DNA from: Chaetoderma sp. LZ-2023a
Lineage: Eukaryota > Mollusca > Caudofoveata > Chaetodermatida > Chaetodermatidae
Assembly (NCBI GenBank): GCA_034401795.1
Contig: CM067369.1
Location: forward strand, 186,982,742-187,046,741
Direction: 5' to 3'
DNA: 64,000 bases
Shown here piece by piece: positions 21,526 to 32,968 of this stretch. Within the stretch, counting starts at the first letter, position 1, and each line of letters opens with the position of its first letter. A program made the position numbers and the translations under genes. The notes under the pieces are model-generated. The model saw only the letters and a program-made list of their open reading frames with translations, was not told the DNA's origin and searched no databases.

Positions 21526-21635
21526 CCTAGTCAAACCTTTAAGGGCTGTTTTCTTGATATCTTTAGCCAGTGTCAGCTCATACACATCTGTCCCTCGCAT
21601 ATGCTTAATGCCAACTGTCTCAACAGCATGTAGAA
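21526..21635 (-). CDS. PRIM2: PRIM2 coding exon 2
   Basis: Acceptor ...TTGCTACAG ends at 21636 and donor GTGAGT follows at 21525-21520. The 110-bp exon is 2 nt plus 36 codons. It encodes LHAVETVGIKHMRGTDVYEL and a Lys-rich helix ending in GLTR. In the family this is the 'RVK.L..VE.LG..Y.KGT..Y' block just after the ISL.EFE motif, so order and spacing match exon 1. The exon sits between mollusc-type repeats ending at about 21471 and a MITE-like fragment starting near 21800. Exon 3 joins at phase 0. Confidence 0.88.
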
Positions 21636-21798
21636 CTGTAGCAATAGCAATAACGTATCATGAGACTGAAATACAGCCTATCTGTAGTACAGTTAAACCA
21701 TCACAAAATACCATTTTCATCGTGGAGCCTTGTCTTAAGGAACTTTTATACCAAACTTTGTCTCCAAAAGATATATACAGTGCAACTCATATATAAGT

Positions 21799-21903
21799 CA
21801 ACAATGTTTTCAGAGCAAAAACACAAACATGTTAGTTAGTACAATTTTGAGCACGATGTAAGAACTGTTTTGTTGAATATTTTGAAACACAAGAGGCCCA
21901 AGG
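21799..21903. repeat. MITE family 2 fragment plus start of a mollusc repeat
   Basis: 'CATGTTAGTTAGTACAATTT' ... 'TGTTGAATATTTTGAAAC' runs into 'ACAAGAGGCCCAAGG', which is then cut by the 3.6-kb insertion. The repeat resumes at 25506 as 'GAGGGCCTGTGATGCTCACC'. Confidence 0.6.
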
Positions 21904-24900
21904 TGTAGCTCGTGGGGTAGTGTCGGGCCGTTCCGGTATATGATGTCGACTCGGCGTGCCGCAAGTGCACGACGAATGATGATGCTGGTCAGCTTCCGGT
22001 CTCGGGGTGACGGATCCTGTACGATACTGCCCTACGGATAACAAAGGCCGGCTCCTAAGGCCGGTGGAACTCAATCGTTCCGGTGGGGCCGTGTAACCAT
22101 TGTCGCGAACATTAAACACACCAGTCTCATCCCAAGAGTTTGTGTCACCAGTATGCCTGTCCATAGCAATTTCGTGATCTATGGACTTACAAGAATTGAT
22201 TTGGTGACCTAATTAAAATAAGTCTATACAATAATTTTACCTAAACAGACTGTCGAGTATGCTAGAGAAAAATGATGAGCATACGAAAATACAAGACATA
22301 GAGACAGCCAGATGAACTTTTAAACATGGGGCTCCGGGAGGTACCACACAGACTCGTAGGTCCGCAGAGGTATCCCCGCAAGGGAGGCTCCCATACACGA
22401 GACTTAACTAATTAACTTAATATAAGCTATTATACCTCTAAGCTGAAAGGAAAGAAGATTATCTCTGTAGTGACGAAAAATCATGTGCCTCACGCGGGCA
22501 CTACTCCTAGTACTAGTTTGGGTGAGAAGTATTATCCTCACGTGGACCGTCATCGCTGAATCCTTGCGAGAGGCAAGTGCCTCGCGCGGGCCTCCATCAT
22601 GGGACAGTGTCGCCACCGTTTAAAGCGGGAGAAGAATAGTAGGCAAAAATGGGCCCACTCCAATATTTAACCAAAATGCTGAAAAGAAAAGACCATACCT
22701 AGTGAGATTATGACTATAGGGTTGCGTGCTGTTTTATGTGAAGACGGGACGAACGATTCCCGAAGGATTCCCACATCACCGTCTTATGTAATTCTTGGTA
22801 TGCTGGTTTAGTAGTTGCCGCTTTATTTATGCGGGCCTTCTATGGTTATCTCACTTTTTAGTTTTTAGTGACAAGAACTATTTTAGGCCGCAAATGGCGT
22901 GTGTCTACCTAGCTGTTAGATACGGCTGTCATTGAGAACGGATGCCCTAACACATCAATACTGAAGACAGCGCTCATACATGTTACTTAGTAAGATCTCC
23001 GAGCTGAATAAGAATCCGGACATCTCGCTCAATAACCACATAATATGTCACATGACACTGATTACTTTTCACAAAAGCAGTTTATGCAACTGATCTATAG
23101 TTATGGTGGGGGTAAGAGAGACGAATACCCACCGTAAATGTCCTTCCCGTGAGGGCGTGGCAGATCTAAATATCGTGCCCAGACATTCTTACGGAATTCG
23201 GTGGGGATGCGCATCTCGCCTATCACCTGGTCCTAAGGAACCAATCGTTTAACCTGTCGCTAGGTTTAAATACAAGTTGCCCAGTTTTGCACTGCGGTGC
23301 GGGAGGATTGTTCAGCAAGTAAAAGAAACTAATAATTAGGATATGTTTGCGCAGTGCTTTCCAACATTGGCAGAAGTGCTAACTACTAAGTATCCGAGGA
23401 TACACAGGGAATGTATGTGATACCACACCTTGGCCATCACCGCTCGGAAACCCCAACAGTTTCCCAGGGTCGGATCAGCCCATGGAGCGGAGAGGGACAT
23501 CCAAACTATTAAGAAGCCACAAGGCTTAGTGGAACATGAAGAGAGACAATATCTTAGAGATACGAGTCTTGCCAGAGTGCGGGGCTAAATTATCGCAACC
23601 ACCGGGAAAGAGGCGTATACTACAGATTTCCTAATGAAAAAACTGTCTCTAATCATATTAAACCTATCCTATCGAGCTGAATAGAAAAGGTTTTAGTCAG
23701 TAGCATGCCGGGCTAAACAGAGTTATAGCACGGAGAGCGACGTCAGTGAAAAATTGTTGGTGGAGGGAGAAAGTGCTGCATATATAAGTGTTGCTGTATA
23801 GTGTTTCCTACATGCACTGCAGTCCTATATTTTCTAAAACTAAACAAAACATATGAACTGATGGCCACTGGCCATATATATATACATGTATAAACTAACC
23901 AGAACAATCAATACAGTGTAGAATGATCAGAATTGTATATCTTTAGTACAGGTTAATGAACCTACTACGGTGCGGTTAGTGAAAACACCTCACAGAAAAT
24001 AAGACTAACTATGAACATATAAAGAAATTATAACTATCAGTCCTAAGACCGTTACGGTACCTTTTAGTAATCGGGACCGTTTATACGGGTACGATATAAT
24101 TAAGAAAAACACATTTAACGGAATAATTAAATGTTAAGTATAGTTACTTGAATAATCGGTAGCCATTCTTAGGTCTGGCTATTGTGTTACTGAAACTGAT
24201 ACGTCATTCTTAGTTTGACGTGAGTTGATGCATTCTCAGGAAGCTGGAAAGTTCCCGCAGGTTGGTTCCCGCAAACAGGATTCCTGCAAGCAGCTCATGA
24301 TGGGAGCGGATCGAACTCAGGACTGTAATCACAATAGAGAATGTCTAACGAGTAGTCAGCAAGAGATACAATAACATTGCTGCTGTGAAGAAAGTTCCCG
24401 TACACCGATGGTATGGATAGAAGTTGATAACAACCCGATCATAAGCAGGGGTGGTAAGATGCAGATGAAGATACAAAACTAAGCTTAACGGTGCGGGGTA
24501 CGTCAACCAGCTCTGAAGACGTACCGGGCAAAGTTTACTTGCCGCGGTCGAAAGTTTAGAAGAACCTGCACGACATCAATGCGGGGACGGTTAAATATCC
24601 ACTTTTTGGCGTGGCCGGCAGATCCGGCGATCCATCCACCAAACATCGCTGCCTCTACATCTGTAGAATCACATTTTCAGGCCGTAAAGGCCTCACCGCA
24701 AGTTTTGTGTTCCGAAGTAACTCTTGATATATTCGTGAACAATAACTAGAAAGTTCCAAAATGCTCACGCAAGGACGGGAGTTACAAAATTGCTTTTAGT
24801 GCGGTGGGCTGGAGTACTGCTGGCTACGGGAGAGAAACCGACAGAAGGCGAAGAGATCTGCGTAATGTCATGCTGATCGTAGCTGGAACATGTCCAACCC

Positions 24901-25505
24901 ATTCGGCCCTTGCCCGAGGATGCTCTCAAACGCTGAATCTCGTCTCCTTTTATACTACTCGTGACGTCACAGACGCAGGCCCCAACCAATCATCGGTCGA
25001 GCAACAGCCAATCAGCGCGTAGCTAATAATAACGCAGTCAAATTTTCTAGAACATTCTAGAAGTTCTGCGTCCACGTGGTTATGACGTCACGGCAATATT
25101 TTGAAGATAATCAAAAGGGGTTTTACGTGGATAACTCAGCCATTTCTTAACCGATTTTGAAATAGTTTACAGATTTGGAAAGCCCGTCGAATTTTGGTCT
25201 TGATTAATGCCAGATTCGGCGGGAACAGGTAATTAAAAATGATTACATGGTACCATCTCGGTACACTAAAAGTGTCATCCCATCTCGGTCATAATCTACG
25301 TGCTCTGCCAAAAATAGCATCTAAGCGTGCGCATGCACACTATGCGCTTTAATGAACTTAGTCGCTTTTATAACGCGATCTCTCTCATAGGCTCATATAC
25401 GCTTATGGTTCTCCCCAGGGAGGCGTGTTCAGGGAACGAGTCCGGACGGGCGGCGCGTACCCAGCTTGGCTGGTACGGCCGGTATCCGCCCGGTCGATCC
25501 GAACT
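21904..25505 (-). mobile_element. 3.6-kb TG...CA-bounded insertion, unclassified (LTR-like)
   Basis: Inserted inside a mollusc repeat: 'GGCCCAAGG' on the left and 'GAGGGCCTG' on the right rejoin to the normal repeat. Ends are TGTAGCTCG and the inverse of TGTAGTTCG. Flanks AAGG/GAGG could be a 4-bp target duplication with one mismatch. A minus-strand promoter lies at 24944-25015. No paired LTRs, no retroviral ORFs and no transposase are visible; the longest frames are 70-110 codons without family resemblance. It could be a very long solo LTR or a non-autonomous element. Base composition is visibly less AT-biased than the flanks. Confidence 0.5.
24920..25020 (-). promoter_or_regulatory. Candidate Pol II promoter (TATA, CRE, CCAAT) of the 3.6-kb insertion
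   Basis: On the minus strand: CCAAT-type elements (inverse, 24983 and 25009 regions), a perfect TGACGTCA cAMP-response element at 24962-24969, then TATAAAAGGAG at 24954-24944. A start near 24920 would transcribe leftward through the insertion, in the same direction as PRIM2. Confidence 0.55.
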
Positions 25506-26720
25506 ACAGAGGGCCTGTGATGCTCACCTGGAGGATTAGCATTTTAACCACTCAGATCTAAAAAGACATGTATAATTTTGGGAATATCCAGGATGGGCAC
25601 CAAAAAAAGACCATTCAAAATTCTTGTTAGATATGTTGAACCCTACAGAAATTTCATTGGAATTGGACCATTGAATAAGAATTAGCCTTTTAAATGATGC
25701 CAGAAGATTTTAAGAAAATCCAAGATGGCCACCAAACAATCTATCCATAAAAATTCTGAACACAAATTCTAGAGCCTTCCACCGTAGGATACTTCCAACC
25801 AAATTTGGTTACAATCGAACAAGTGGTTAAGGAGATGAGCTTTGACAAAATTTCCTGTAAATATTTTGGAAAATCCAACATTTTCACCCAAAAAAATTAC
25901 CAACCAAAATTCTGGATGGAAATTCTGGAGCGTATCTCTATAGGGGTGTTCTAGCCAAATCTGACAGTTGAAATCCACCAAGCCACTAAAAAGGATATGC
26001 ACTTTGACAATTTCCATTAGATTTTTCCGAAAATCTAAGATGTTCAACCAAAAAATAAACAATCAAAATTCTGAACAGACATTCTGCAGCAAATTTGGTT
26101 TAAATCCATCAAGCGGTTAAGGATTTGCATTTTGACATTTTCTGGTAAATTTTTGAAACAATATCCAATTTTCACCCGAAAAAAAGAATCAATTGAAAAT
26201 TTGAATAGATGTTCTAGAGCCTACCACCATAGAATCCTTCCAACCAAGTTTGGTTGAAATCTGTCAAACCGTTCTGTTAAACAATTGTGAATAGATCTCA
26301 AGCCGGTCAGGGTCAGCATATATATATATGGTTTGTCTTGGGAACACATCAAGCAAAATTCCGCAGAAGGAAATATGTTTTGACAATTTCCTGTAAATTT
26401 TTCATAAAATCTAAGACTTTCACCCAAAAATTAGCCAATCAAAAATCTGAATATAAGATCTGGACCCTAGCACCATAGAATCATTCCAGCCAAATTTGGT
26501 TGAAATTCATCGAGCGGTTAAGAAGATGCATTTTGACAATTTCTGGGAACTCTTTCATAAAATCTAAGGTTTTCACCCAAAAAAATAACCAATCAAAAAT
26601 CTGAATAGAAGTTCTGGATCCTACCACCATAGAATCCATCTAACCAAATTTGGTTGAAATCTGTCAAGCCGATAAGGAGATGCGATTTGACGGATGGACG
26701 ACCGCTAATAATTGGATTGC
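25506..26720 (+). repeat. Mollusc-type repeat (GCTCACCTGG family), ~150-bp internal units
   Basis: From 'CTGTGATGCTCACCTGGAGG' on, 'CCAAATTTGGTTGAAAT' style phrases recur, as in the 1-3545 array. It ends in 'GACGGATGGACGACCG' near 26705. It is noncoding. Confidence 0.7.
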
Positions 26721-26888
26721 AATTTTTCTTTGTAAATGTGTTCAAACATTTCACCTCATGCCTACAAAATGGACCTTTCCGGTTTTAGCTATGCCCCGCC
26801 CATCTCTAGCTAAGCCCCGCCCACACGTCACTCGTGTTGGGATCGATAGATCTCTGACTATCAATTTCCAAAAAAAATACACAGGTAA

Positions 26889-26980
26889 GCTGATGAACAT
26901 TTTGAAACTAATTTGACTGGGTGCTGTTGCTGCCCAAGGCAACAGCGTCAAGTCAAATTAGTTTCAAAATATTCAACAGC
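26889..26980. mobile_element. Palindromic MITE family 2 copy
   Basis: Arms 'GCTGATGAACATTTTGAAAC' and 'GTTTCAAAATATTCAACAGC' with centre 'GTGCTGTTGCTGCCCAAGGC'. The flanking sequence (26760-26880) also matches that around 4880-4990, so the mobile unit is longer than the palindrome. Confidence 0.75.
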
Positions 26981-27288
26981 ATGTTTATTAAATAGCAAAG
27001 AATTACAAAGACATACAATTCATACAACATGTCGGGCCATTTGAGATTTGATGACGGTATATAAGGAACCCTTTGTGATGTAATGATTATGACATCATAA
27101 TACACGCGCTGAGCTGATTATGATGTCATACGAGGTCTGATGATGGATGGATACTCGGGAAAGGTGAATTATAATGTAGACATGGTAGATGGATCATGAC
27201 AGGTTTTTGTGCTGATTCTGTCCTGTTTTTTGTTCCAGAAACATGTTATAGGGTTACTGACCCACACCTGCTGTAAATGTTAACTCAC

Positions 27289-27451
27289 CTTTCACTCGCT
27301 CCACAGCAAACTCCTCGAATTCTTGGAGTGAGATTATATCCGTCGGAGCATAGGCATAGAACTGAAGACCACCGCAACCACCAGTATCACAGCTCACATT
27401 ACCATCTTCATGCTTCAACGCACGCCTCCTCTTTCCACCACCTATCTCCAT
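27289..27451 (-). CDS. PRIM2: PRIM2 coding exon 1 (start codon, residues 1-54)
   Basis: The exon begins with ATG at 27451-27449 and runs 54 codons plus one base to a strong donor, GTGAGT, at 27288-27283. The product starts MEIGGGKRRR, a short basic stretch, then has LQFYAYAPTD and ISLQEFEEFAVERVK. The pattern 'LQFY...P...ISL.EFE..A..RVK' is typical of the primase large-subunit N-terminus, which contacts the small subunit. The last base G joins TT of exon 2 to form Val, so intron 1 is phase 1. The start is supported by this being the only in-frame Met before the conserved LQFY block. Residues 11-28 look like a poorly conserved linker. Confidence 0.9.
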
Positions 27452-27560
27452 CGTGGCTACAGACTCAGACGATCATATATTATATTCCTGTAATCACTCA
27501 GATCCTGTATTAATATATATATATATATAAATGAACTTACTTCACAACATGTACACATCC
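27452..27560 (-). promoter_or_regulatory. PRIM2: PRIM2 5' leader / possible 5'UTR intron
   Basis: Sequence just upstream of the PRIM2 start codon. It holds an (AT)n run at about 27513-27530. On the minus strand a GTAAGT-type donor lies near 27542 and AG acceptors lie at about 27508 and 27495, so a tiny leader intron is possible. No TATA box is evident apart from the AT repeat. A CCACCCATCCACGCA-type minisatellite begins immediately beyond. Transcript data would be needed to place the first exon. Confidence 0.25.
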
Positions 27561-27625
27561 ACCCACCCATCCACGCACCCATCCACCCACCCACCCATCC
27601 ACCCACCCATCCACGCACACGCACT
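27550..27625. repeat. CCACCCATCCACGCAC minisatellite
   Basis: Tandem ACCCATCC/ACGC units just upstream of PRIM2. The opposite strand reads GGTGGATGGGTG. A short (CA)n/(GCAT)n tract follows at 27796-27840. Confidence 0.85.
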
Positions 27626-28429
27626 ATAATTAAACAAGAAGTCTGTGGAATTTAATGTCTTGACTGTCTCCTGTTTGTCAGTGACCTTGACCTCTGACCT
27701 TTTGACCACAATGTTATCATGCTGCTTCCTAACATTATAGGTAAACTTGTATTCAAGCGTAGTTCCAATAGGATTAACAAATCCCAAAATATAACACACA
27801 CACACGCATGCACGCACGCATGCAAACACACATATATATATAAATGATTTTCTAAACGCTTGTCTTGCTTTCTGCTTCTCACGCGAGATAAACTATAGCA
27901 GTTGAAGGGACAATATTTTCACGATGTATCGCTGTATGTACGGGACAAAAACATAACACACACACCCTATGCATAATGGGGGTTTATAATGAGTCAAATC
28001 AACCCAAAACAGAGATCATACGCTATAAACAAAGGAACCAGGAACTAGACTTTTCAACTAGAAAGGCCACTGACTACAAGTAGAACCTGAAGTTCATATT
28101 ACTATTACTAATATTATGGACTTCTGGTACATGTATAACACCAAGGAGTTGACCAGAATTGAAAGTTTGAAACAAGAACACAGTGGCCCAGTTTCTTTAT
28201 GTATAAACTTACCTTGAACAAACTTTAGGGTGATTATTCCGCTATGTGTGTGACATTTAGAGCAGTTTTTACAGGTCTGATGTAAAACCAGAAATGTGGT
28301 TGCAGTGCAACAATGTAGCACGACTTTACAATTATCTATGAAGCTTGACTTCAAACATAAAATAAATATCTAGAAGGCTTATCAATACACTTATCCACAA
28401 GAGGCTTATCAATACACTTATCAACATGC

Positions 28430-28975
28430 TCACCTGGACCATTAACATTTGAACCATTTGCATTTAAATAGACATGATGGATAATTTCCGGAAAATCCAA
28501 CATGACCGCCAAAGAAATGGACCAATCAAAATTCTCATCTGCTTTCCTTAACCTTATCATCATAGGATCATTCCTGCACCCCCCCCCCCCACCCCCCACA
28601 CACACACCCACCCCACCTAGTTGAAATCTAGTCATTGATTAAGTAGGAGTAGCGATTTAAACTCTGCTGGAAAATATCTGGAAAATCCCAGATACCTGCA
28701 GAAAAAATTTACCAATCAAAACTCTCATTAGAACTCTTGACGTTGATCAAGATAGAAATATTCCAACCAACTTTCTCATTGGAATCGGGAAAATCCAAGA
28801 TGGCCACCAGAGATATTAACCAATCAAAATTATGTAAACAAATTTTGAAGCCTAGTCGCATAAGGTCCTTCCAGCCCAATTACCGGTAAGTTGAAATCCG
28901 CCATGCCTTTAATGAGTAGCGTTTTGGCAATTTCAGACAAATCTTTCATAAAATCCCCCCACAGACCCCCCCCCC
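28430..28975 (+). repeat. Mollusc-type repeat fragments with poly-C tracts
   Basis: Begins 'TGCTCACCTGGACCATT', includes 'CATTTGCATTTAAATAGAC' and 'AATCCAAGATGGCCACC'. It is broken by C-runs at 28579-28589 and about 28968-28977, directly before the second DIRS element. Confidence 0.6.
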
Positions 28976-28990
28976 CCTTGTGGGTTGGTC

Positions 28991-29071
28991 TGTTGTTTTA
29001 TTAACCACTATAAAAACATACTTACCGTTCAGTCACTACTTGCTAAATCAATTATCTGCATTTAGCTATCA
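28991..29071. repeat. DIRS-2 inverted terminal repeat (left)
   Basis: Reverse complement of 34421-34501. The inner 60 bp are nearly identical and the outer 20 bp diverged. Confidence 0.8.
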
Positions 29072-29118
29072 TGATTGAAGGTTCTTAATGCCTTAATGCC
29101 CTAACAGGATACCAAAAT

Positions 29119-30299
29119 TTATCGGATGGCGAAAGACGAAAAAGATTTAAAAATACTCGGACTAGCAGGAAAGTGGTTAGATTGAGTTTTAGATAAAAAA
29201 TTCCTTCTGGGATATAAAACCAAACCGTCTCCTGAAACTATAAATCTCTCCTTTTCAGCAGAAAGAGCATGAATCTCTTGAACGCCTTCTAGCAGAGGCT
29301 GTAGCAACAAGAAAAACAGCTTTGACAGTTAAAAACAAAACAAAACTTAATACTGATAGAAGAAATAGGTTCAAAATGGCGACCTGTCAAAACTTGAAGA
29401 ACCAAAGCCAAACTCCAGGAAAGTAAAGGCTTAGCAATCGGAGGACAAATATTACTTAGACCTCTAATAAAGCTATTAAGAGTCTTAGTATCCTTGACAT
29501 CGGCATACAGAAGACAAGGAGGGGATGACACCAGAGAAAATCTATACTCCCTGACTGTAAATGTAAATAATCAAGCAGATACGATAAAAAACCTAATACT
29601 TGGGGTATAGAAACAGAATTGGGCACGACACCCTGGTCTGAACATCATTCACCAAAAATTTTAAGTCGACCCTTGTAAACTCGACGGGTCGAATCCCTTC
29701 TGGCAGAGTCAATAATTTCCTGAGATCAGAAGAAAACTTATTCTCGAGGACCTCAGACTCGAGATTCTCCAGACACACAGACTAAAATTTATTGGATTTG
29801 GATGCACACAAAGACCTCTTACTTGAGATAGAAGATCCTGGGATACTGGAAGAAGAGGGAAATCCACCAGAAAATCTAGAAGGTCTAAAAACCAAATCCT
29901 CTTTGGCCAAAAGGGAGCTATCAGAAGAATTTCGCAAACCTGATCCTTGACCTTCTTCAAGACTAACTAAATCAAAATCACTAGAGGGAAGGCATAGGCG
30001 AACATTCCTATCCACTACTGAGACAGAGCATCCACCGCCAGGGCTTGACTGTCCGGAAAAGGAGACATGTAAGAGAAGATCTGAACATTCAGAGGACGCG
30101 AATAGATCTACTAGAGGACGATCCATAAGACTAAACCTCGTTCCTCCTTACAAAAATGAAAGAAAACCCCATGGCAATGACTGAACGAATCGAGATTTAG
30201 AAGCCTATCAGACAATCCAACCAATGAACAGAAGCCTGGATCTACTTTCCAATGAATAGCCTCTTCTATAGACTCCTTGACAATCATAGAAAACAACAA
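29119..30299 (-). pseudogene. DIRS-2 RNase H linker and tyrosine recombinase fragment
   Basis: Pieces in three frames. HWKVDPGFCSLV and PLVDLFASSECSD (about 30260-30090) match the DIRS segment between RNase H and recombinase. LLIAPFWPKRIWFLDLL (about 29930) matches the next conserved block. Then come the core-binding region (29778-29593), FIRGLSNICPPIAKPLLSW, and the catalytic-domain start EIHALSAEKERFI (about 29265). That last motif aligns with EIHALSAEQDRFV of the first DIRS element, so the two are related but distinct. The sequence ends before the remaining catalytic residues. Confidence 0.75.
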
Positions 30300-32130
30300 C
30301 CCCTCTAAAGCTAATAGCTTCTAATAAGAAGGAACAGATGACCATTTTGGAAGAAGAGACTACAGAGAAGGATTCTAGATCCAAGAATATCTAGCCCTTT
30401 TGATAAGGGCCGCCCTTAAAGAAGTGGCAAATTTACTATATGCTAAAGAGGACTGCTCATAGAAAACACATGGATTACATATGCCATGATGCTCCAACCA
30501 AAAATCCTGGGCTATATCATAATGCTTACCCCTCACTAAAGAGGTAACTCACATTTATTATGGATATTTTAATAATACCGCTTACTCTGAATGGAGACAA
30601 AAAAGGCTCATATCAGTATAGCCTAACTTATTAAAAAAATATTATAGATAATTTTATTTATAGAGATTTAACCAGATATCGTGGTCTATGGAAGTGCTTA
30701 GAGTCAAGATATAGCCAAATCATGTACCTGAGATCTACATGAACTAAGGGAAACTTACTTGTGATGACCGTCATCACAAATCTATGAATAGAATGCATGA
30801 CAAGGTCCTGTTAAGAGAACTATGGCAAACATTAGACTATCTAATTTAAAAATCATATAATAATGGAGGAGATTTAATAAAAAATTGTATTGAATACATC
30901 AACGGTTGCCTAGCCACTCGGGCTTGCTGATAAATTAGATATCCTAACAATTCGATATTTATGCCAAGAGGCAGAAAACTTAAGATTTTAATATATTTAT
31001 TGATTCTTATATTTATAGTCTTAGCATCAATAATTTCATCTTTGTAATAACAAATGACATTGTGTTAGAAATCCCAATAAAAGGAAAGATTGAACACTGA
31101 TACTTGATATTAACTGTCTGAATACTGAATTTTGCAGATGACATATTACAACTGTAATATCTCTGGACTTGCAAAATATTTTGAAAACATTTTGACCGAA
31201 AATAGTTGGTGGCGGCTTAAATCCAAAGATTCTCGGCCGCTCTTCCCCCCTCCAGCGCAACCCCCACCCCACTCCAACCGGCCCGCCGCCAACCCCCAGA
31301 CAACAACCTCAACGAGCAAAAACCCAAGACCCACCGAATAGTCCGGGAATAATCCGACTGAAAATTGCCGGTAGCTTCACCAACAACCCTCAGCCAAACT
31401 GCCCCCAAAATACCCAGCAAATCCTGAGTCCCCCCCCCCCCCCGAAACCACCGTCCGAAGGCCTGCAGCAACCCAGTCAAAATAGAGCAAAAATTATGCT
31501 AGAAAAGGGAAAACAAACAAAAATCTGGAAAAAATGAAAACAAAACAAACTCACCGAAACTGCCCCTTATCCGATTGATTATCTTTTCTAAGCGAATATT
31601 GTTCTTGTAGACATTAATCCTGTACTCATAATGATCCCTATGAAACCTTTACTGAATCTAATTCTTTTCAACGACTGACAAAATTAGACTACGATTTACG
31701 CAAGAATCAGGGTTATCCCATCCACAAACTCCCTTTGGGTAAATAAATATGTCAACCTGCCGACATAAGAGGTAAAAGGAGCGCGAAAAAAGGCTGAATG
31801 GCCCGAAGACAACTGGCCATCTAAAGTTGGATGAAAGCAAAAATCGTGTCTCGAAATAATCTGCAACAAAAAGAAAAAACCATACGGTAACCAGTCAGAA
31901 GTCTTTAATTACGTTGAAAATTGTCACTGATAAACGAATAAATGTCTGAATAGACTACAATTCCAAGAGAGACTACAAGACTGGCAATGACTCAGTATGA
32001 ATATTTTCAGCCATTAAACATTCCCAATATTAAACAAATACGGAAATAAGACTAATTCTTAGGCAAGAAGATGACTAGATTCTAGGAAAGCGACCATGTA
32101 AACAGTACCTGAAGAACAAAACTGGAACCC
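30300..32130 (-). other. AT-rich decayed interior of DIRS-2
   Basis: No recognisable protein or RNA feature. Scattered stops occur in all frames. A C-rich stretch at 31236-31300 and a C-run at 31431-31443 stand out. This is where the RT would be expected, but no palm motif was found. Confidence 0.4.
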
Positions 32131-32139
32131 CAGGAAGTT

Positions 32140-32900
32140 CTCTATCACCTGAAATCCAAAACAGGAAGACAGACCCGGAAAATAATCCTAGAACACCAGA
32201 AAGATCCATGAAAAACCGGAAATGACCCTATCCCCTGCTGTACGAAATCTGGATGTGGAAAAAAGGAAACGGAAATGCATAAACCGGAAGTATACTACCG
32301 GAAACTGATCAAAATCCTACAACCCGGATGTACAGAATTACCGGAAGAAGCTGAAAAACCGGAACCAGAAATGGATGAACAATGCAATGCCGGGTAAAAC
32401 CGGAAATGACCCTATCCCCGGCTGTACAAAATCCGGATGTGGAAAAAAGGAAACGAAAATGCATAAACCGGAAGTAGACTACCGGAAACTGATCAAGATC
32501 CTACAACCCGGATGTACAGAATTACCCGAAAAGGAAGCTGAAAAACCGGAACTGGAAATTGATCAACAATGCAATGCCTGCCGGGTCCAACAGACCCGGA
32601 TATGCATTCTTCCGGAAGCGCTCATGAAACCGGAAATGGAACTAGGAACCGGATCTTGAAGACCCGGATGTCCTACAATAAAGGAGGTCATACCGGAAAC
32701 AGACGGAACGGAAGTAATAACCGGATCTTGAAGACCTGGATTTCCTACAAAACCGGAAGTCCTACCAGAAACGGGCGCAACCGAAGAAAGAACCAGGTCC
32801 TGACGACACGGATGTCTTGCTAAACCGGAAATTAAAACGGAATCTGATGGAGCGGAAGAATCGAAAAAAGGAAGTAAACCCGAATCCAGAGGACCCGAGT
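32140..32900. repeat. CCGGAA-rich tandem repeats (183-bp and ~63-bp units)
   Basis: A 183-bp unit repeats at 32217 and 32400 ('CCGGAAATGACCCTATCCCC'). Shorter units follow ('CCGGATCTTGAAGACC' at about 32651 and 32720). ACCGGAAGT, an exact ETS-factor consensus, occurs at 32283, 32467 and 32752, with many CCGGAA variants. Read on the minus strand, the tract gives a low-complexity Ser/Pro/Val peptide, possibly the tail of the element's gag. Confidence 0.7.
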
Positions 32901-32968
32901 CCACCACAATGGAACCGGAAGAACTAGCAAGACTATGATTCTTGGCAATGGGCGATCTACAAATTACC

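Larger units (their letters stand above)
5251..27451 (-). other. PRIM2: PRIM2 gene locus (DNA primase large subunit), 5' five coding exons
   Basis: Minus-strand host gene spanning the left part of the window. The first five coding exons were found by reading exons bounded by GT/AG signals: 27451-27289, 21635-21526, 18916-18840, 7498-7378 and 5340-5251. Splice phases are 1, 0, 2, 0 and the joined frame stays open, which is hard to get by chance. The encoded segments resemble the N-terminal third of eukaryotic primase large subunits (HFILRLAY, RRWF.QQE.DL.R.RF). The protein pairs with the catalytic small subunit and DNA polymerase alpha to make RNA primers in the nucleus. The remaining exons, including those for the C-terminal Fe-S domain, are not seen and should lie left of position 1. 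Introns (about 5.7, 2.6, 11.3, 2.0 and more than 5.2 kb) are almost wholly transposable elements. Confidence 0.9.

Noticed and set aside
21904..21960. tRNA-derived SINE head (TAGCTCGTGGGGTAGTG resembles box A)
   Set aside because: No box B at the required distance, and the sequence is the terminus of the 3.6-kb insertion.
24300..24360. tRNA-like T arm (GAGTTCGATCC, minus strand)
   Set aside because: No D arm, no proper anticodon stem and no acceptor pairing could be built.
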